Shown here piece by piece: positions 32,083 to 39,454 of a stretch of DNA of 45,076 nucleotides (its first letter is position 1; every line of letters starts with the position of its first letter). The DNA lies in the NCBI GenBank assembly GCA_026397205.1, contig JAPLVH010000025.1, positions 5,440 through 50,515 of the forward strand, read 5' to 3'. This DNA is from Candidatus Berkelbacteria bacterium. GTDB taxonomy: Bacteria > Patescibacteriota > UBA1384 > XYA2-FULL-43-10 > CAINNR01. Position numbers and translations under genes: made by a program. A model generated the notes under the pieces. The model worked only from the letters and a program-made list of their open reading frames with translations, was not told the origin of the DNA and did not search any database.

Positions 32083-32398
32083 TTTTCATTTTCTCAATTA
32101 TTTCACTTCGGATTTCCAAAAGTTCGTTGGCAATTTTTTCCGCCGCGCCGGGAATGTTATCGCCCAAAAATTTGGCGATTTCTTCCTGATTTCCGGCGGA
32201 AATTTTTTCATCCAACTCGGCAACGCCCTCCTCCGGCAGATAAATCAAAATCAAATTAATCAGTCGGTCGTTGACTAATTTCGCCAATTTTTCCTCAACC
32301 GCAACTTTTTCCTCGGGCGAAAATTTGTCAAAACCGAGCTCAACAAAAAGCTGATTCTGAAACTCCTGCAAAACATTTTCAACATTATCTTCGGCCAT
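32075..32398 (-). CDS. Small helical protein, DUF5663-like
   Basis: 107 residues, all helix: ENVLQEFQNQLFVELGF, DKFSPEEKVAVEEKLAKLV, NLILIYLPEEGVAELDEKI and EIAKFLGDNIPGAAEKIA. It resembles small helical proteins of unknown function seen in this bacterial group (DUF5663-like; from memory, not checked). A perfect AAGGAGG lies seven bases before the ATG. Confidence 0.72.
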   Translation of the reverse strand: MAEDNVENVLQEFQNQLFVELGFDKFSPEEKVAVEEKLAKLVNDRLINLILIYLPEEGVAELDEKISAGNQEEIAKFLGDNIPGAAEKIANELLEIRSEIIEKMKNG

Positions 32399-32407
32399 TT
32401 TGCCTCC

Positions 32408-32748
32408 TTATTTTTTCAAATACCATTTACAATGATTTTCTAATATAAATTTTGAATCAATGGGGTGTCTGCTAGTATCTGTGCTTGCTGCCCTGCCTTC
32501 AAGCCACAATTGGGCATCAAAATTGCTATCGGATTTCTGTTCAATCTTTGTATATGTTTGACTGCCAATTAAAAGCCCAATTTTATTGGATCGGGGATTT
32601 TCGGACACCGCGCCAACAAATTCCTTGAAATTGTCTTCGCTAAGTTCGCCCTGCGATTCATATTCGATTACGGCAAATTCTTCGTCAGAATATGTTTCCG
32701 CACTCGGCGTCGGCGGCGTGGTTCGGGTTCCGGTTCTGGTTTTTCGAC
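32408..32748 (-). other. Frameshifted continuation of the 692-residue membrane protein
   Basis: The -1 frame is open from before the stop at 32668 to TAA 32408, giving ~110 residues with protein-like composition: SAETYSDEEFAVIEYESQGE, LSEDNFKEFVGAVSENPRSN, KIGLLIGSQTYTKIEQKSD and LEGRAASTDTSRHPIDSKF. No ATG or ribosome site is available; the only in-frame start is GTG 32608, with no Shine-Dalgarno. It is best read as the lost or shifted C-terminus of the upstream gene. A slippery A-AAA-AAT heptamer lies at 32749-32755. Confidence 0.55.
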
Positions 32749-34746
32749 ATTTTTTGGTTTGAAATCTATATCCAAGTTACGAATTCGGTCCTGGGTAATC
32801 TCTGTAAATTTATTAAATCTAATCTCAATATTATCTCCAATACCAATCTTCAATTTTTCGGCAATTTTTTGACTCTCCATTGATAATCTAAAACCATATG
32901 TATTTTTATCGATGATAAACTGGACTCCAAGGTGCTTCCGAAAACCCTCACCGAAAGAAATCTCAACGATTTTTGCTGGAAAATATTTACCGACATGTTC
33001 ATTACAATCTTTAATTAATTCTGACATTATTTCAACTTCGGTTTTTTCTTTCTTCTCCTCTTTCTCCGGCTCTTTCGTTGGTTCCGGTTTTTTCTCCTCT
33101 GGCTTTTTTGTTTCCACCGGTTTTGCCGGTTCTGGTTTCTTTTTCTCTTCCTTGACTGGGATTTCGTGAGTTCTGAATAATTCTTCCGTATATTTTCGAC
33201 CGGTTCGGCCTTTGGCGAATCCGATCGCCGCCAGTCCGACGGCACCGGCAACCGGAGCAATGACCGCTGTGGATGAAATACCGCCGGCAGTCGCCGTGGC
33301 AAAAATTTCAGGCGCTAGTTGTGGAAAAGACAAAATATGTCGTTGCGATTCGACCGACAGATTCAGGAACTCGCCACGATGGGACAAAATAAATTCGCCT
33401 AATTTTTGACCGGAATTTCCAGCCGCAGCACTCAAATCAATATTATTAATCCCCGCCTCCTGAGTCAGATGATCAAGTGAAGAGTGGGCGTGTAGCATCG
33501 TGTCAAAATGCGCTAATCCTTGCTCGGTAAACCCGCCGGGATGAGCGCCGGGAATTTTTGCCAACTCTTCGGCGTGGCGAATAATTTCAAAATTATCCGA
33601 CTGGCGATAAAAATTATACTCCTCAGCCGTGTGCGGCTGACCCCGATATTGATCAACCATTTGCTGATGCTGTAAATGCTCCGTCCGCAATCCCTGTTCC
33701 TTGCCGGCTAGTTGCTCGGCTTGTCCATGAGAAACAATCTTGTCCGACAGCCAACCAACTAAAGTTCCGACAGTTGCGCCGATTGCCGCGCCTTTCAGCG
33801 CTGACGCCCAAAGCTGCTTCCGTTTGCCGACCAGAATTTCCTCGTAAAGTTTTTTGTATTTCTCGCTGGCGGCGGCGGAGATATTTTTGCCAAAATCCTC
33901 TTCGGTTTTGCTCATTTTATCAATCTTTTCAATTCCGATTCCATCAGTTCTGGCTTTTTCCGCCAAGATATTTCGAATCATTCGATATTTTCGCGCCAAC
34001 TCCAGCTGTTCGAGCGGTTTGCCACGAACTTTTTTACCACGAACAGCATTGTCAATAATTCCAATCGCCGCCGTCAATTCCTCCGGCGACATTTCCTTTA
34101 ATTCGTCTGGATTTTTGCCAATGATATCCAGCTCGCTCATCCACTTTTTCACCGACTCCTGTTTCTGCCGACCGTAAATATAACCGCGAAGTCCACCGAG
34201 CGCGCCACCGGTAATTCCGCCGACAATCGGATTGGCAATTTTGTAAGCCACAAGCGCCTTTTCCAAAATTGTCGCCGCCGCCGCGCCACCAACAATATCA
34301 ATAATTTTTATATCCTTACCTTTAATATGCAGAGTCAATTTTTCCGCCAGACGATGATATTTTCCTACTACGCCTTTGCGCGATTCTAAAATTTGGCGAA
34401 ACAACATTGCGTCGGCATCGAGTTCGTCAAGAATTTTCTTCGCCCGGTCGGGGTTTCGCTCGATCTCTACTTTTGCAGCATCAATTTCGGCTTGAAGTTC
34501 TTTGTCTTCCAGCTTGCCATTAATATCCAACTCTTTTTGAATAATATCTGGTTTCGGCTTTTTCGGCTCTTCGGTTTTTTTCACCGGAATTCCAACTCTT
34601 CGATCAATCTCTCTATCTTTCTCCCTCAATTCGTCTTCTTTGCGTTTTAGGCCATCCCAATCGCGATCAAAACCAAGGACGCGTTTTACGCGACCATAAA
34701 TTCCTTTTGGCTTTTCTGATTGAATGTTTTCCCTTCCTTCTGGCAT
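32668..34746 (-). CDS. Large membrane protein with glycine-rich helices, unknown function
   Basis: 692 residues. A basic, coiled N-terminal third; two glycine-rich hydrophobic hairpins (IIDIVGGAAAATILEKA, NPIVGGITGGALGGLRGYIY; then ALKGAAIGATVGTLVGWLSD); a His-rich middle (LQHQQMVDQYRGQPHTAEEY); a further hydrophobic stretch (STAVIAPVAGAVGLAAIGFA); a Lys/Glu/Pro linker; and a soluble C-terminal domain (MSELIKDCNEHVGKYFPAKI). First gene of the operon ending in ATPase 2, so probably a structural part of the same assembly. It ends in PEPEPEPRRRRRVRKHILT, where the frame appears to have slipped. Confidence 0.75.
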   Translation of the reverse strand: MPEGRENIQSEKPKGIYGRVKRVLGFDRDWDGLKRKEDELREKDREIDRRVGIPVKKTEEPKKPKPDIIQKELDINGKLEDKELQAEIDAAKVEIERNPDRAKKILDELDADAMLFRQILESRKGVVGKYHRLAEKLTLHIKGKDIKIIDIVGGAAAATILEKALVAYKIANPIVGGITGGALGGLRGYIYGRQKQESVKKWMSELDIIGKNPDELKEMSPEELTAAIGIIDNAVRGKKVRGKPLEQLELARKYRMIRNILAEKARTDGIGIEKIDKMSKTEEDFGKNISAAASEKYKKLYEEILVGKRKQLWASALKGAAIGATVGTLVGWLSDKIVSHGQAEQLAGKEQGLRTEHLQHQQMVDQYRGQPHTAEEYNFYRQSDNFEIIRHAEELAKIPGAHPGGFTEQGLAHFDTMLHAHSSLDHLTQEAGINNIDLSAAAGNSGQKLGEFILSHRGEFLNLSVESQRHILSFPQLAPEIFATATAGGISSTAVIAPVAGAVGLAAIGFAKGRTGRKYTEELFRTHEIPVKEEKKKPEPAKPVETKKPEEKKPEPTKEPEKEEKKEKTEVEIMSELIKDCNEHVGKYFPAKIVEISFGEGFRKHLGVQFIIDKNTYGFRLSMESQKIAEKLKIGIGDNIEIRFNKFTEITQDRIRNLDIDFKPKNVEKPEPEPEPRRRRRVRKHILTKNLP

Positions 34747-34842
34747 TTGTAGTATTTCAATTAAATTCCATTTGATATTTGGAATTTGTCATTTGATATC
34801 TACTTCTACCTACTATTATATAGTATTCAAAATCAAAAAAAA

Positions 34843-34872
34843 AGCACTTGGTCCATTTCTGAACCAAGTGCT
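34843..34872 (-). terminator. Terminator of the 34898-35542 gene
   Basis: Minus strand: AGCACTTGGT-N10-ACCAAGTGCT, a perfect 10-bp stem, followed by nine T. Confidence 0.9.
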
Positions 34873-34897
34873 CGGTATTCGCGCCGGTGTGCGCGGG

Positions 34898-35542
34898 CTA
34901 ACTGCCGGACGGGTCGGTGTTGCTTGGGTCGGCGGGGTCATTGTCGGGAATTGTGTAGCGAATCTCCGTTCGATCCCTGCCATTGCTGGTGTAGACATAG
35001 ACGGACTGCCCGAGCCGGCTCCTGCCGTCGTTTGCGAGGGCTTTGACGAGCTCAACCGAGCCGGTTGGCGCCGTCGTCTGGTTCTGGCCACCAGCACCGC
35101 AGACCTTCTTCTTCCAGACCTTGATCGCCTGGGCGATCAGGATGTAGCCCCAGACGAGGGCAGTGGCATACAACAGGAACACTGCGACATCATTGATCGA
35201 AACCATTGAACTTCCTCCGTTTTCCGACTTTGGCGCCGGTTCCGGCACTTTGGCCGGAGGGTTCATCGCCACGGCAATCTCTGCCTTGGCGATGGCATAG
35301 CAGTCGCTAAGCGACGCCACGCGGTACTTCTCGAGCATCTCTTTCTCGACGCTCCCCACTCCTCCGAGCGGGTTTTGCTCGACGAATGACAGGCGCTTGT
35401 CAAGCCCGGCGATCTGTGCCCACAGCTCGTTGGCACGGGCGTAATCACCGGCGGCAACCGCCACCAGTCGCTGGCTGGCTAGGTCGCCAGCAAATGACGA
35501 GACGGCGATGATGAAAAGCATGACGGCGACGGCAATTCTCAT
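34898..35542 (-). CDS. Secreted or membrane protein, GC-rich orphan
   Basis: 214 residues. A signal peptide (MRIAVAVMLFIIAVSSFAGD), a helical domain with ARANELWAQIAGLDKRLSFV, a Pro-rich linker, a membrane helix (VAVFLLYATALVWGYILIA) with basic KVWKKK after it, then a hydrophilic tail ending in an Asp/Pro-rich stretch. ATG 35542 is used, with AAAGGAGG upstream. No family recognised. Codon use is visibly more GC-rich than the adjacent operon. The ~120-base leader carries a CGCTTCAAGG/CCTTGAAGCG hairpin (35585-35615). A consensus promoter and operator-like site 2 lie upstream. Confidence 0.75.
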   Translation of the reverse strand: MRIAVAVMLFIIAVSSFAGDLASQRLVAVAAGDYARANELWAQIAGLDKRLSFVEQNPLGGVGSVEKEMLEKYRVASLSDCYAIAKAEIAVAMNPPAKVPEPAPKSENGGSSMVSINDVAVFLLYATALVWGYILIAQAIKVWKKKVCGAGGQNQTTAPTGSVELVKALANDGRSRLGQSVYVYTSNGRDRTEIRYTIPDNDPADPSNTDPSGS

Positions 35543-35676
35543 TGCCAATCGCCTCCTTTCTTTTATTTTTTTGCGTCCAAGTGCCGCTTCAAGGCGGAGG
35601 GGGAACCTTGAAGCGACGCTTCGGCGCAGAAAACATTTTTAAAGTTCGAATATACTATTTTTCACTCTGCTTTGCC

Positions 35677-35705
35677 ATTATAGCATACCTTTTCCAAAAT
35701 GTCAA
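35677..35705 (-). promoter_or_regulatory. Consensus promoter of the 34898-35542 gene
   Basis: Minus strand: TTGACA (35700-35705), a 17-bp spacer ending ATGC and TATAAT (35677-35682). Confidence 0.85.
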
Positions 35706-35721
35706 TAGCTTGAACCCGAAA

Positions 35722-35759
35722 TATCACTGTATTTAAGTGATCACTTAAATACAGTGATA
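35722..35759. promoter_or_regulatory. Operator-like motif, site 2 (38-bp perfect palindrome)
   Basis: Perfect dyad centred at 35740/35741 and containing GTATTTAAGTGATCACTT (35729-35746), shared with site 1. The shared motif begins 23 bp upstream of the -35 box, against 22 bp at site 1. It also lies 40 bp beyond the stop of the gene at 35800. Confidence 0.75.
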
Positions 35760-35799
35760 AAAATTTAAAAAACCACTTCCGATTTCTGAAAGTGGCTAA

Positions 35800-36537
35800 T
35801 CAAGTTGCAAGAACAATTCGCTTCATTTCGTAAACGAAGCTGCTGGCTTTTTTGATTGTCAGTTGAAAATCGAGAATTAACTCCGGCCGATATTCCGCCA
35901 TGTAATCAACATCTGATCGATGCGACGAGGTGAGAAATTTCCGCAGAATTCGCCGATGATTGCCACCGGTTCCTTTGACATGAACCACTTTGACAAACGG
36001 TGAAATAATCGGGATTTTGTCGATGATTTCATCAACGCTTCGGCCAAACGGGTTGGTCGCTACATTTTCTACCAGATGCTCGGTATCCAAAACCAGTTCA
36101 ATATTTCTTTTTTGGCATACCTTTGCGATTTTTTCCAGGGACATGTTGATTTTCGGGCCGATTTCCACCAGCCGATCACAGCCGACACTCTCGAAATCAT
36201 GTGCAATCATTCGTCCGGGCAAACGAGCAAAAACCTCGCGGCAAATGTCCGGATTCGGGAACAGAACATAATCCTTAAGATTTGCCGGCAACATTCCATC
36301 GCCATCGCGATGAAATGCAGCTTGGAAAAATCCGTCAACCGGATTCCAAGCTTTTTCCTTGTACCAACGCAATCCTGGCGGGAAATGTTCAGAGCCGGTC
36401 ACGCCGCGAACCGGCATAATCTGGCTGATTTCAGAAAATGCTGCCAATTCTTTCACCAAGCCCTCAATATCGCGCAGATTATGAGGAGTCAGTGACATTG
36501 TTGAGACGCCAAAACTCGGACCGGATATTTCCGACAT
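35800..36537 (-). CDS. TIM-barrel protein, sugar-isomerase/AP-endonuclease-2-like
   Basis: 245 residues. The pattern of strands with MIAHDFESVGCDRLVEIGP, NIELVLDTEHLVENV and FVKVVHVKGTGGNHRRILR recalls xylose-isomerase-like TIM barrels, where Glu, His and Asp bind metal; EH in DTEHLVENV and H in VVHVKG are candidates. Substrate unknown. ATG 36537 is chosen because AAAAGGAGG precedes it and because the longer frame would start inside the promoter (36587-36615). Single-gene unit in an orphan-rich stretch. Confidence 0.65.
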   Translation of the reverse strand: MSEISGPSFGVSTMSLTPHNLRDIEGLVKELAAFSEISQIMPVRGVTGSEHFPPGLRWYKEKAWNPVDGFFQAAFHRDGDGMLPANLKDYVLFPNPDICREVFARLPGRMIAHDFESVGCDRLVEIGPKINMSLEKIAKVCQKRNIELVLDTEHLVENVATNPFGRSVDEIIDKIPIISPFVKVVHVKGTGGNHRRILRKFLTSSHRSDVDYMAEYRPELILDFQLTIKKASSFVYEMKRIVLAT

Positions 36538-36586
36538 CGTCGCTTTCCTCCTTTTCGTTTTTGTTACGACGATTTCTGCCAACTTA

Positions 36587-36615
36587 TTTATATCAAAATA
36601 CTTTGCCGATGTCAA
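36587..36615 (-). promoter_or_regulatory. Promoter of the TIM-barrel gene
   Basis: Minus strand: TTGACA (36610-36615), a 17-bp spacer and TATAAA (36587-36592). Confidence 0.8.
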
Positions 36616-36658
36616 GGTTTTCGCGACAAGTTTTCAAAATACTTTCTCAACGATTAAC

Positions 36659-36696
36659 TCCCTCACTTTGATACGCTAGCGTATCAAAGTGAGGGA
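36659..36696. promoter_or_regulatory. 38-bp perfect palindrome, copy 1
   Basis: TCCCTCACTTTGATACGCT followed by its exact complement, centred at 36677/36678. It lies 43 bp upstream of the -35 box of the TIM-barrel gene. Copy 2 is at 40387-40424. No T-run follows, so it is not a standard terminator. Confidence 0.85.
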
Positions 36697-36704
36697 TCAC
36701 AACC

Positions 36705-36734
36705 AAAAAAGGAGAAAACGAATTTTCCTTTTTT
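36705..36734 (-). terminator. Terminator of the 36749-37216 gene
   Basis: Minus strand: AAAAAAGGA-N12-TCCTTTTTT. Confidence 0.6.
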
Positions 36735-36748
36735 AGTTTTTGTAAATT

Positions 36749-37216
36749 CTATTCCGCCGGGTCTTCTGGTGCTGGTGAAACTACCGGCGCTGACTGATCA
36801 GTTGATGCCGCTGGCACAACCGGTTCCGCCGGAGCTTCCGGCATCGGTGCTGGTGCTGGTGCAGGAGCTGGCGCCACTGGAGCGACATCAGCTTTATCCG
36901 GCATCTCTTCGGCTGAGTCCGGAAGAGTTTCTTCAACCGGTCGGGGCGGCGCAACAACCGAGTCCGTTGCATCGTCTTCGTCTGCCGGAACTTCCGACAT
37001 CGACACTGATTCGACTGGTGCAACTGGTGCCGGCGTTTCCAGAAGCGGCTCTTCGACCGGAGAAGTTGCGACATCATCGGCCGCTGGTGCGGCCGGCACA
37101 ACCGGCGTCGGATTTGCCATCAGGGCGTCATCGTTTGCCGGCGGAACTGCGCCGGGCACGGCGTTATTTTGTAAGGAATCATCTGCCGAAACTGGAGCTT
37201 GGCTCTGGTCGTCCAT
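36749..37216 (-). CDS. Pro/Ala-rich acidic low-complexity protein
   Basis: 155 residues from ATG 37216, which has a perfect GGAGGTGA five bases upstream. It is almost entirely Ala, Pro, Val, Asp and Glu (a PAPAPAPAP run, many EEP and DD pairs), with no membrane or signal segment and no Cys. It should be disordered. Function unknown; similar tails occur on proteins of secretion or surface systems, but nothing here shows export. It lies 30 bp downstream of tgt and probably shares its transcript. Confidence 0.65.
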   Translation of the reverse strand: MDDQSQAPVSADDSLQNNAVPGAVPPANDDALMANPTPVVPAAPAADDVATSPVEEPLLETPAPVAPVESVSMSEVPADEDDATDSVVAPPRPVEETLPDSAEEMPDKADVAPVAPAPAPAPAPMPEAPAEPVVPAASTDQSAPVVSPAPEDPAE

Positions 37217-37245
37217 TTTCACCTCCACAATTAATTATTTCTAGA

Positions 37246-38517
37246 CTAATTTTCTCTGATTGTTAATCTTTTGTCAATCGAAGCCCGAATTTCCCGCATC
37301 AAGGCAAAATATGTCCAAAGATTATGTAATGTCAGAAGTCGAACGCCAAGGATTTCTTTTTCTCTGACCAGATGCGAAAGATAGCTTGTGGAAAATTGAT
37401 TTTTACATGTCGGGCACTGGCAATTTTCATCTAATGAATTTTTGTCCTCGCGATATTTAGAATTTAGTAAATTGATTTCTCGGTATTGAGTTATTAGTTT
37501 TTCGTTTTTTCTAGCTTTAGCTGACCCTGTGGGAGTTTTTAGTTTCACGTAAGCGACATTATGCCTCGCCATTCGTGTTGGCAAAACGCAATCAAACATA
37601 TCAATGCCGAGCTTTGTCGCCTGAATTATATCCTCCGGCGTCCCGACGCCCATCAAATACCGCGGTTTTTCGACTGGCAAAATATCATTTAGGAGAGCGA
37701 CAATTTTAAACATTTCCTTTTTTTTCTCGCCAACCGCAAGTCCACCGATCGCGTAGCCGTCCAAATCCATCGCTACCATTTTCTCGGCACAATATTTTCT
37801 TAGGTCAGGGAAAATTCCGCCCTGAACAATCCCAAACAAAGCAGGTTTGAGGTTTATGATTTGAGATTTGAGATTTGTTTGTGATTTGCTTCTTGTTTCT
37901 TGAAATTTCCGATCAAGATGTTTTTTCGATCTTTTCAACCATTTTATTGATAATCCAGCTGCTTTCTCAACTTCGAATTTCAACTCTGATGCAGGCGGAC
38001 AAACATCGAGAGGCATAATTATGTTCGAGCCGAGCGCCAACTGAATGTCAATAACTTTTTCCGGTGTAAAAAAATGTTTTGAACCGTCAAGATATGACTT
38101 GAATTCAACTCCATCATCAGTAATTTTCACCAATGAATTTTCCTTGCCTTCATTTCGAATTTCTGATTTTGAATTTGTTTGGAAATTGGAAATTGGAAAT
38201 TGGAAATTGCGTTTTCCGAGTGAAAACGCCTGAAATCCGCCCGAATCAGTGAGAACCGGCCCCTGCCAACGATTATATTCGCTAAGTCCGCCTAGTTCTG
38301 CAATCAATTTTTCGCCCGGTCGCAAATATAGGTGATAAGTATTTCCAAGAATTATTTCGGCGCCAAGATCGTGCAACTCCCAAGGCGCAACACTTTTGAC
38401 CGCACCGACCGTTCCAACCGGCATAAAAACCGGGGTCTGAATTTTGCCGTTAGCAGTCGTTAACTCACCAATGCGAAGCGATGACTTATTTGTTTGTTTT
38501 TTGACGAGAAACTTCAT
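37246..38517 (-). CDS. tgt: tRNA-guanine transglycosylase with repeat-derived insertions
   Basis: Exchanges guanine for queuine or its precursor at tRNA position 34. The core is intact: TPVFMPVGTVGAVK, GNTYHLYLRPG, LTDSGGFQAFSLG (catalytic Asp region), FGIVQGG, LAVGE, YLMGVGTPEDI, DMFDCVLPTR (nucleophile Asp) and the zinc site CQCPTCKNQF...H. At 423 residues it is longer than the usual ~370-380. The extra residues map to repeat-like DNA: 38160-38216 (QFPISNFQTNSKSEI), 37850-37912 (ETRSKSQTNLKSQI) and about 37510-37545 (PTGSAKARKN). These sit in loops, so the enzyme may still fold. The ATG abuts an R3 repeat and has no Shine-Dalgarno. Confidence 0.93.
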   Translation of the reverse strand: MKFLVKKQTNKSSLRIGELTTANGKIQTPVFMPVGTVGAVKSVAPWELHDLGAEIILGNTYHLYLRPGEKLIAELGGLSEYNRWQGPVLTDSGGFQAFSLGKRNFQFPISNFQTNSKSEIRNEGKENSLVKITDDGVEFKSYLDGSKHFFTPEKVIDIQLALGSNIIMPLDVCPPASELKFEVEKAAGLSIKWLKRSKKHLDRKFQETRSKSQTNLKSQIINLKPALFGIVQGGIFPDLRKYCAEKMVAMDLDGYAIGGLAVGEKKKEMFKIVALLNDILPVEKPRYLMGVGTPEDIIQATKLGIDMFDCVLPTRMARHNVAYVKLKTPTGSAKARKNEKLITQYREINLLNSKYREDKNSLDENCQCPTCKNQFSTSYLSHLVREKEILGVRLLTLHNLWTYFALMREIRASIDKRLTIREN

Positions 38518-38640
38518 AAATCAAATATTAAAAATCAAAGATCAAAATGCTGGTCGGCACTCCGTGTCGGTATTAAATTCTTTTTAACTCTTTTTTATCT
38601 GTCATTTTGATTTTTGATATTTGATTTTTGATCTTTCTAG
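38518..38640 (-). repeat. Inverted-repeat element, family R3 (copy 2)
   Basis: Arms AAATCAAATATTAAAAATC and GATTTTTGATATTTGATTTTT with the core GGTCGGCACTCCGTGTCGG. It begins at the base next to the tgt ATG and forms its entire leader. Confidence 0.85.
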
Positions 38641-38645
38641 ATTCT

Positions 38646-38680
38646 ACCAAAAAAGGCCCGAGGAGTCGAGCCCTTTTGGT
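38646..38680 (-). terminator. Terminator of the rplJ-rplL unit
   Basis: Minus strand: ACCAAAAGGGCTCGA, loop, TCGGGCCTTTTTTGGT. Confidence 0.85.
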
Positions 38681-38693
38681 GATAAGCATCAAT

Positions 38694-39365
38694 TTATTTC
38701 AGTTCAACCGTCGCGCCGGCTTCCTCAAGTTTTTTCTTGGCGGCTTCGGCATCCTCTTTTTTTGCGCCTTTGAGCAAATCTTTCGGTGCGGCTTCAACCA
38801 AATCTTTGGCTTCTTTTAAGCCAAGGTCGGGTTTGATTTCGCGAACGGCTTTAATCACTTGAATCTTTTTGTCACCAGCGGCTGTCAGAACAACATCGTA
38901 AGTTGATTTCTCTTCGACGGCGTTTTCGGCCGTCGCTCCGACAGCTCCGCTCGTCGGAGCAACCGCGGTAGCTGATGCCGAAACGCCGAATCGCATTTCC
39001 AACTCTTTGACCAACTCCGAAAGCTCAAGAACTGAAAGATTCTCGATTGACTCGATCAACTCTTTGAATTTTCCCGACGGCGCCGGTTTTTCTTCGACGA
39101 CTTCTGCGACAGCCGGTTTATCTTCAACTTTTTCCTCTCCGACGACTTCCCTGACTTCCTCAACTTTCTTGTCCGCCGTAGCTTCTTTATCGTCCGAAGC
39201 TTCTGCGGAGGATGAAGCGGAGGAGGATTCGACGACTTCCTTGACTTCCTCAACCTTTTCTTCGACTTTTTCGACCGCCTCGGTTGCCTCTTCAATTTTT
39301 TCTTCGGCAACTTCAGCCGCTTCGGTGGCTTCCTCAACTTTTTCCTCTTTTACTTCATCTGCCAT
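38694..39365 (-). CDS. rplL: Large ribosomal subunit protein bL12 with a long N-terminal extension
   Basis: 223 residues against the usual ~120-125. Residues ~99 onward are a normal L7/L12: [20 protein letters not shown] (dimerisation and L10 binding), an Ala-rich hinge ([18 protein letters not shown]), and the factor-binding domain ([39 protein letters not shown]). The first ~98 residues are an acidic, repetitive coil of (E)EKVEE/EATEA units. The factor-binding residues are unchanged, so stalk function should be kept. The ATG has GAGGAG upstream. Shares the rplJ promoter and ends at a strong terminator. Confidence 0.95.
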   Translation of the reverse strand: MADEVKEEKVEEATEAAEVAEEKIEEATEAVEKVEEKVEEVKEVVESSSASSSAEASDDKEATADKKVEEVREVVGEEKVEDKPAVAEVVEEKPAPSGKFKELIESIENLSVLELSELVKELEMRFGVSASATAVAPTSGAVGATAENAVEEKSTYDVVLTAAGDKKIQVIKAVREIKPDLGLKEAKDLVEAAPKDLLKGAKKEDAEAAKKKLEEAGATVELK

Positions 39366-39454
39366 TTTTACTCCTCTTTCTAATTAATTTTTAATTTTAA
39401 ACTATAATTTTATCTTGCGATAGCTGACCCTGTGGGCACTTATCATTTTTAACT

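Noticed and set aside
34724-35209. 161-residue plus-strand frame opposite the GC-rich membrane protein
   Set aside because: The minus frame has promoter, ribosome site, signal peptide and terminator; the plus frame has none.
36769-37266. 165-residue plus-strand frame opposite the Pro/Ala-rich gene
   Set aside because: A shadow of the biased codons on the minus strand, which has the GGAGGTGA site and start.
38518-38640. R3 repeat cores as transcription terminators
   Set aside because: The GC core hairpins are not followed by a continuous T-run, and several copies lie within operons whose downstream genes have no other promoter visible.
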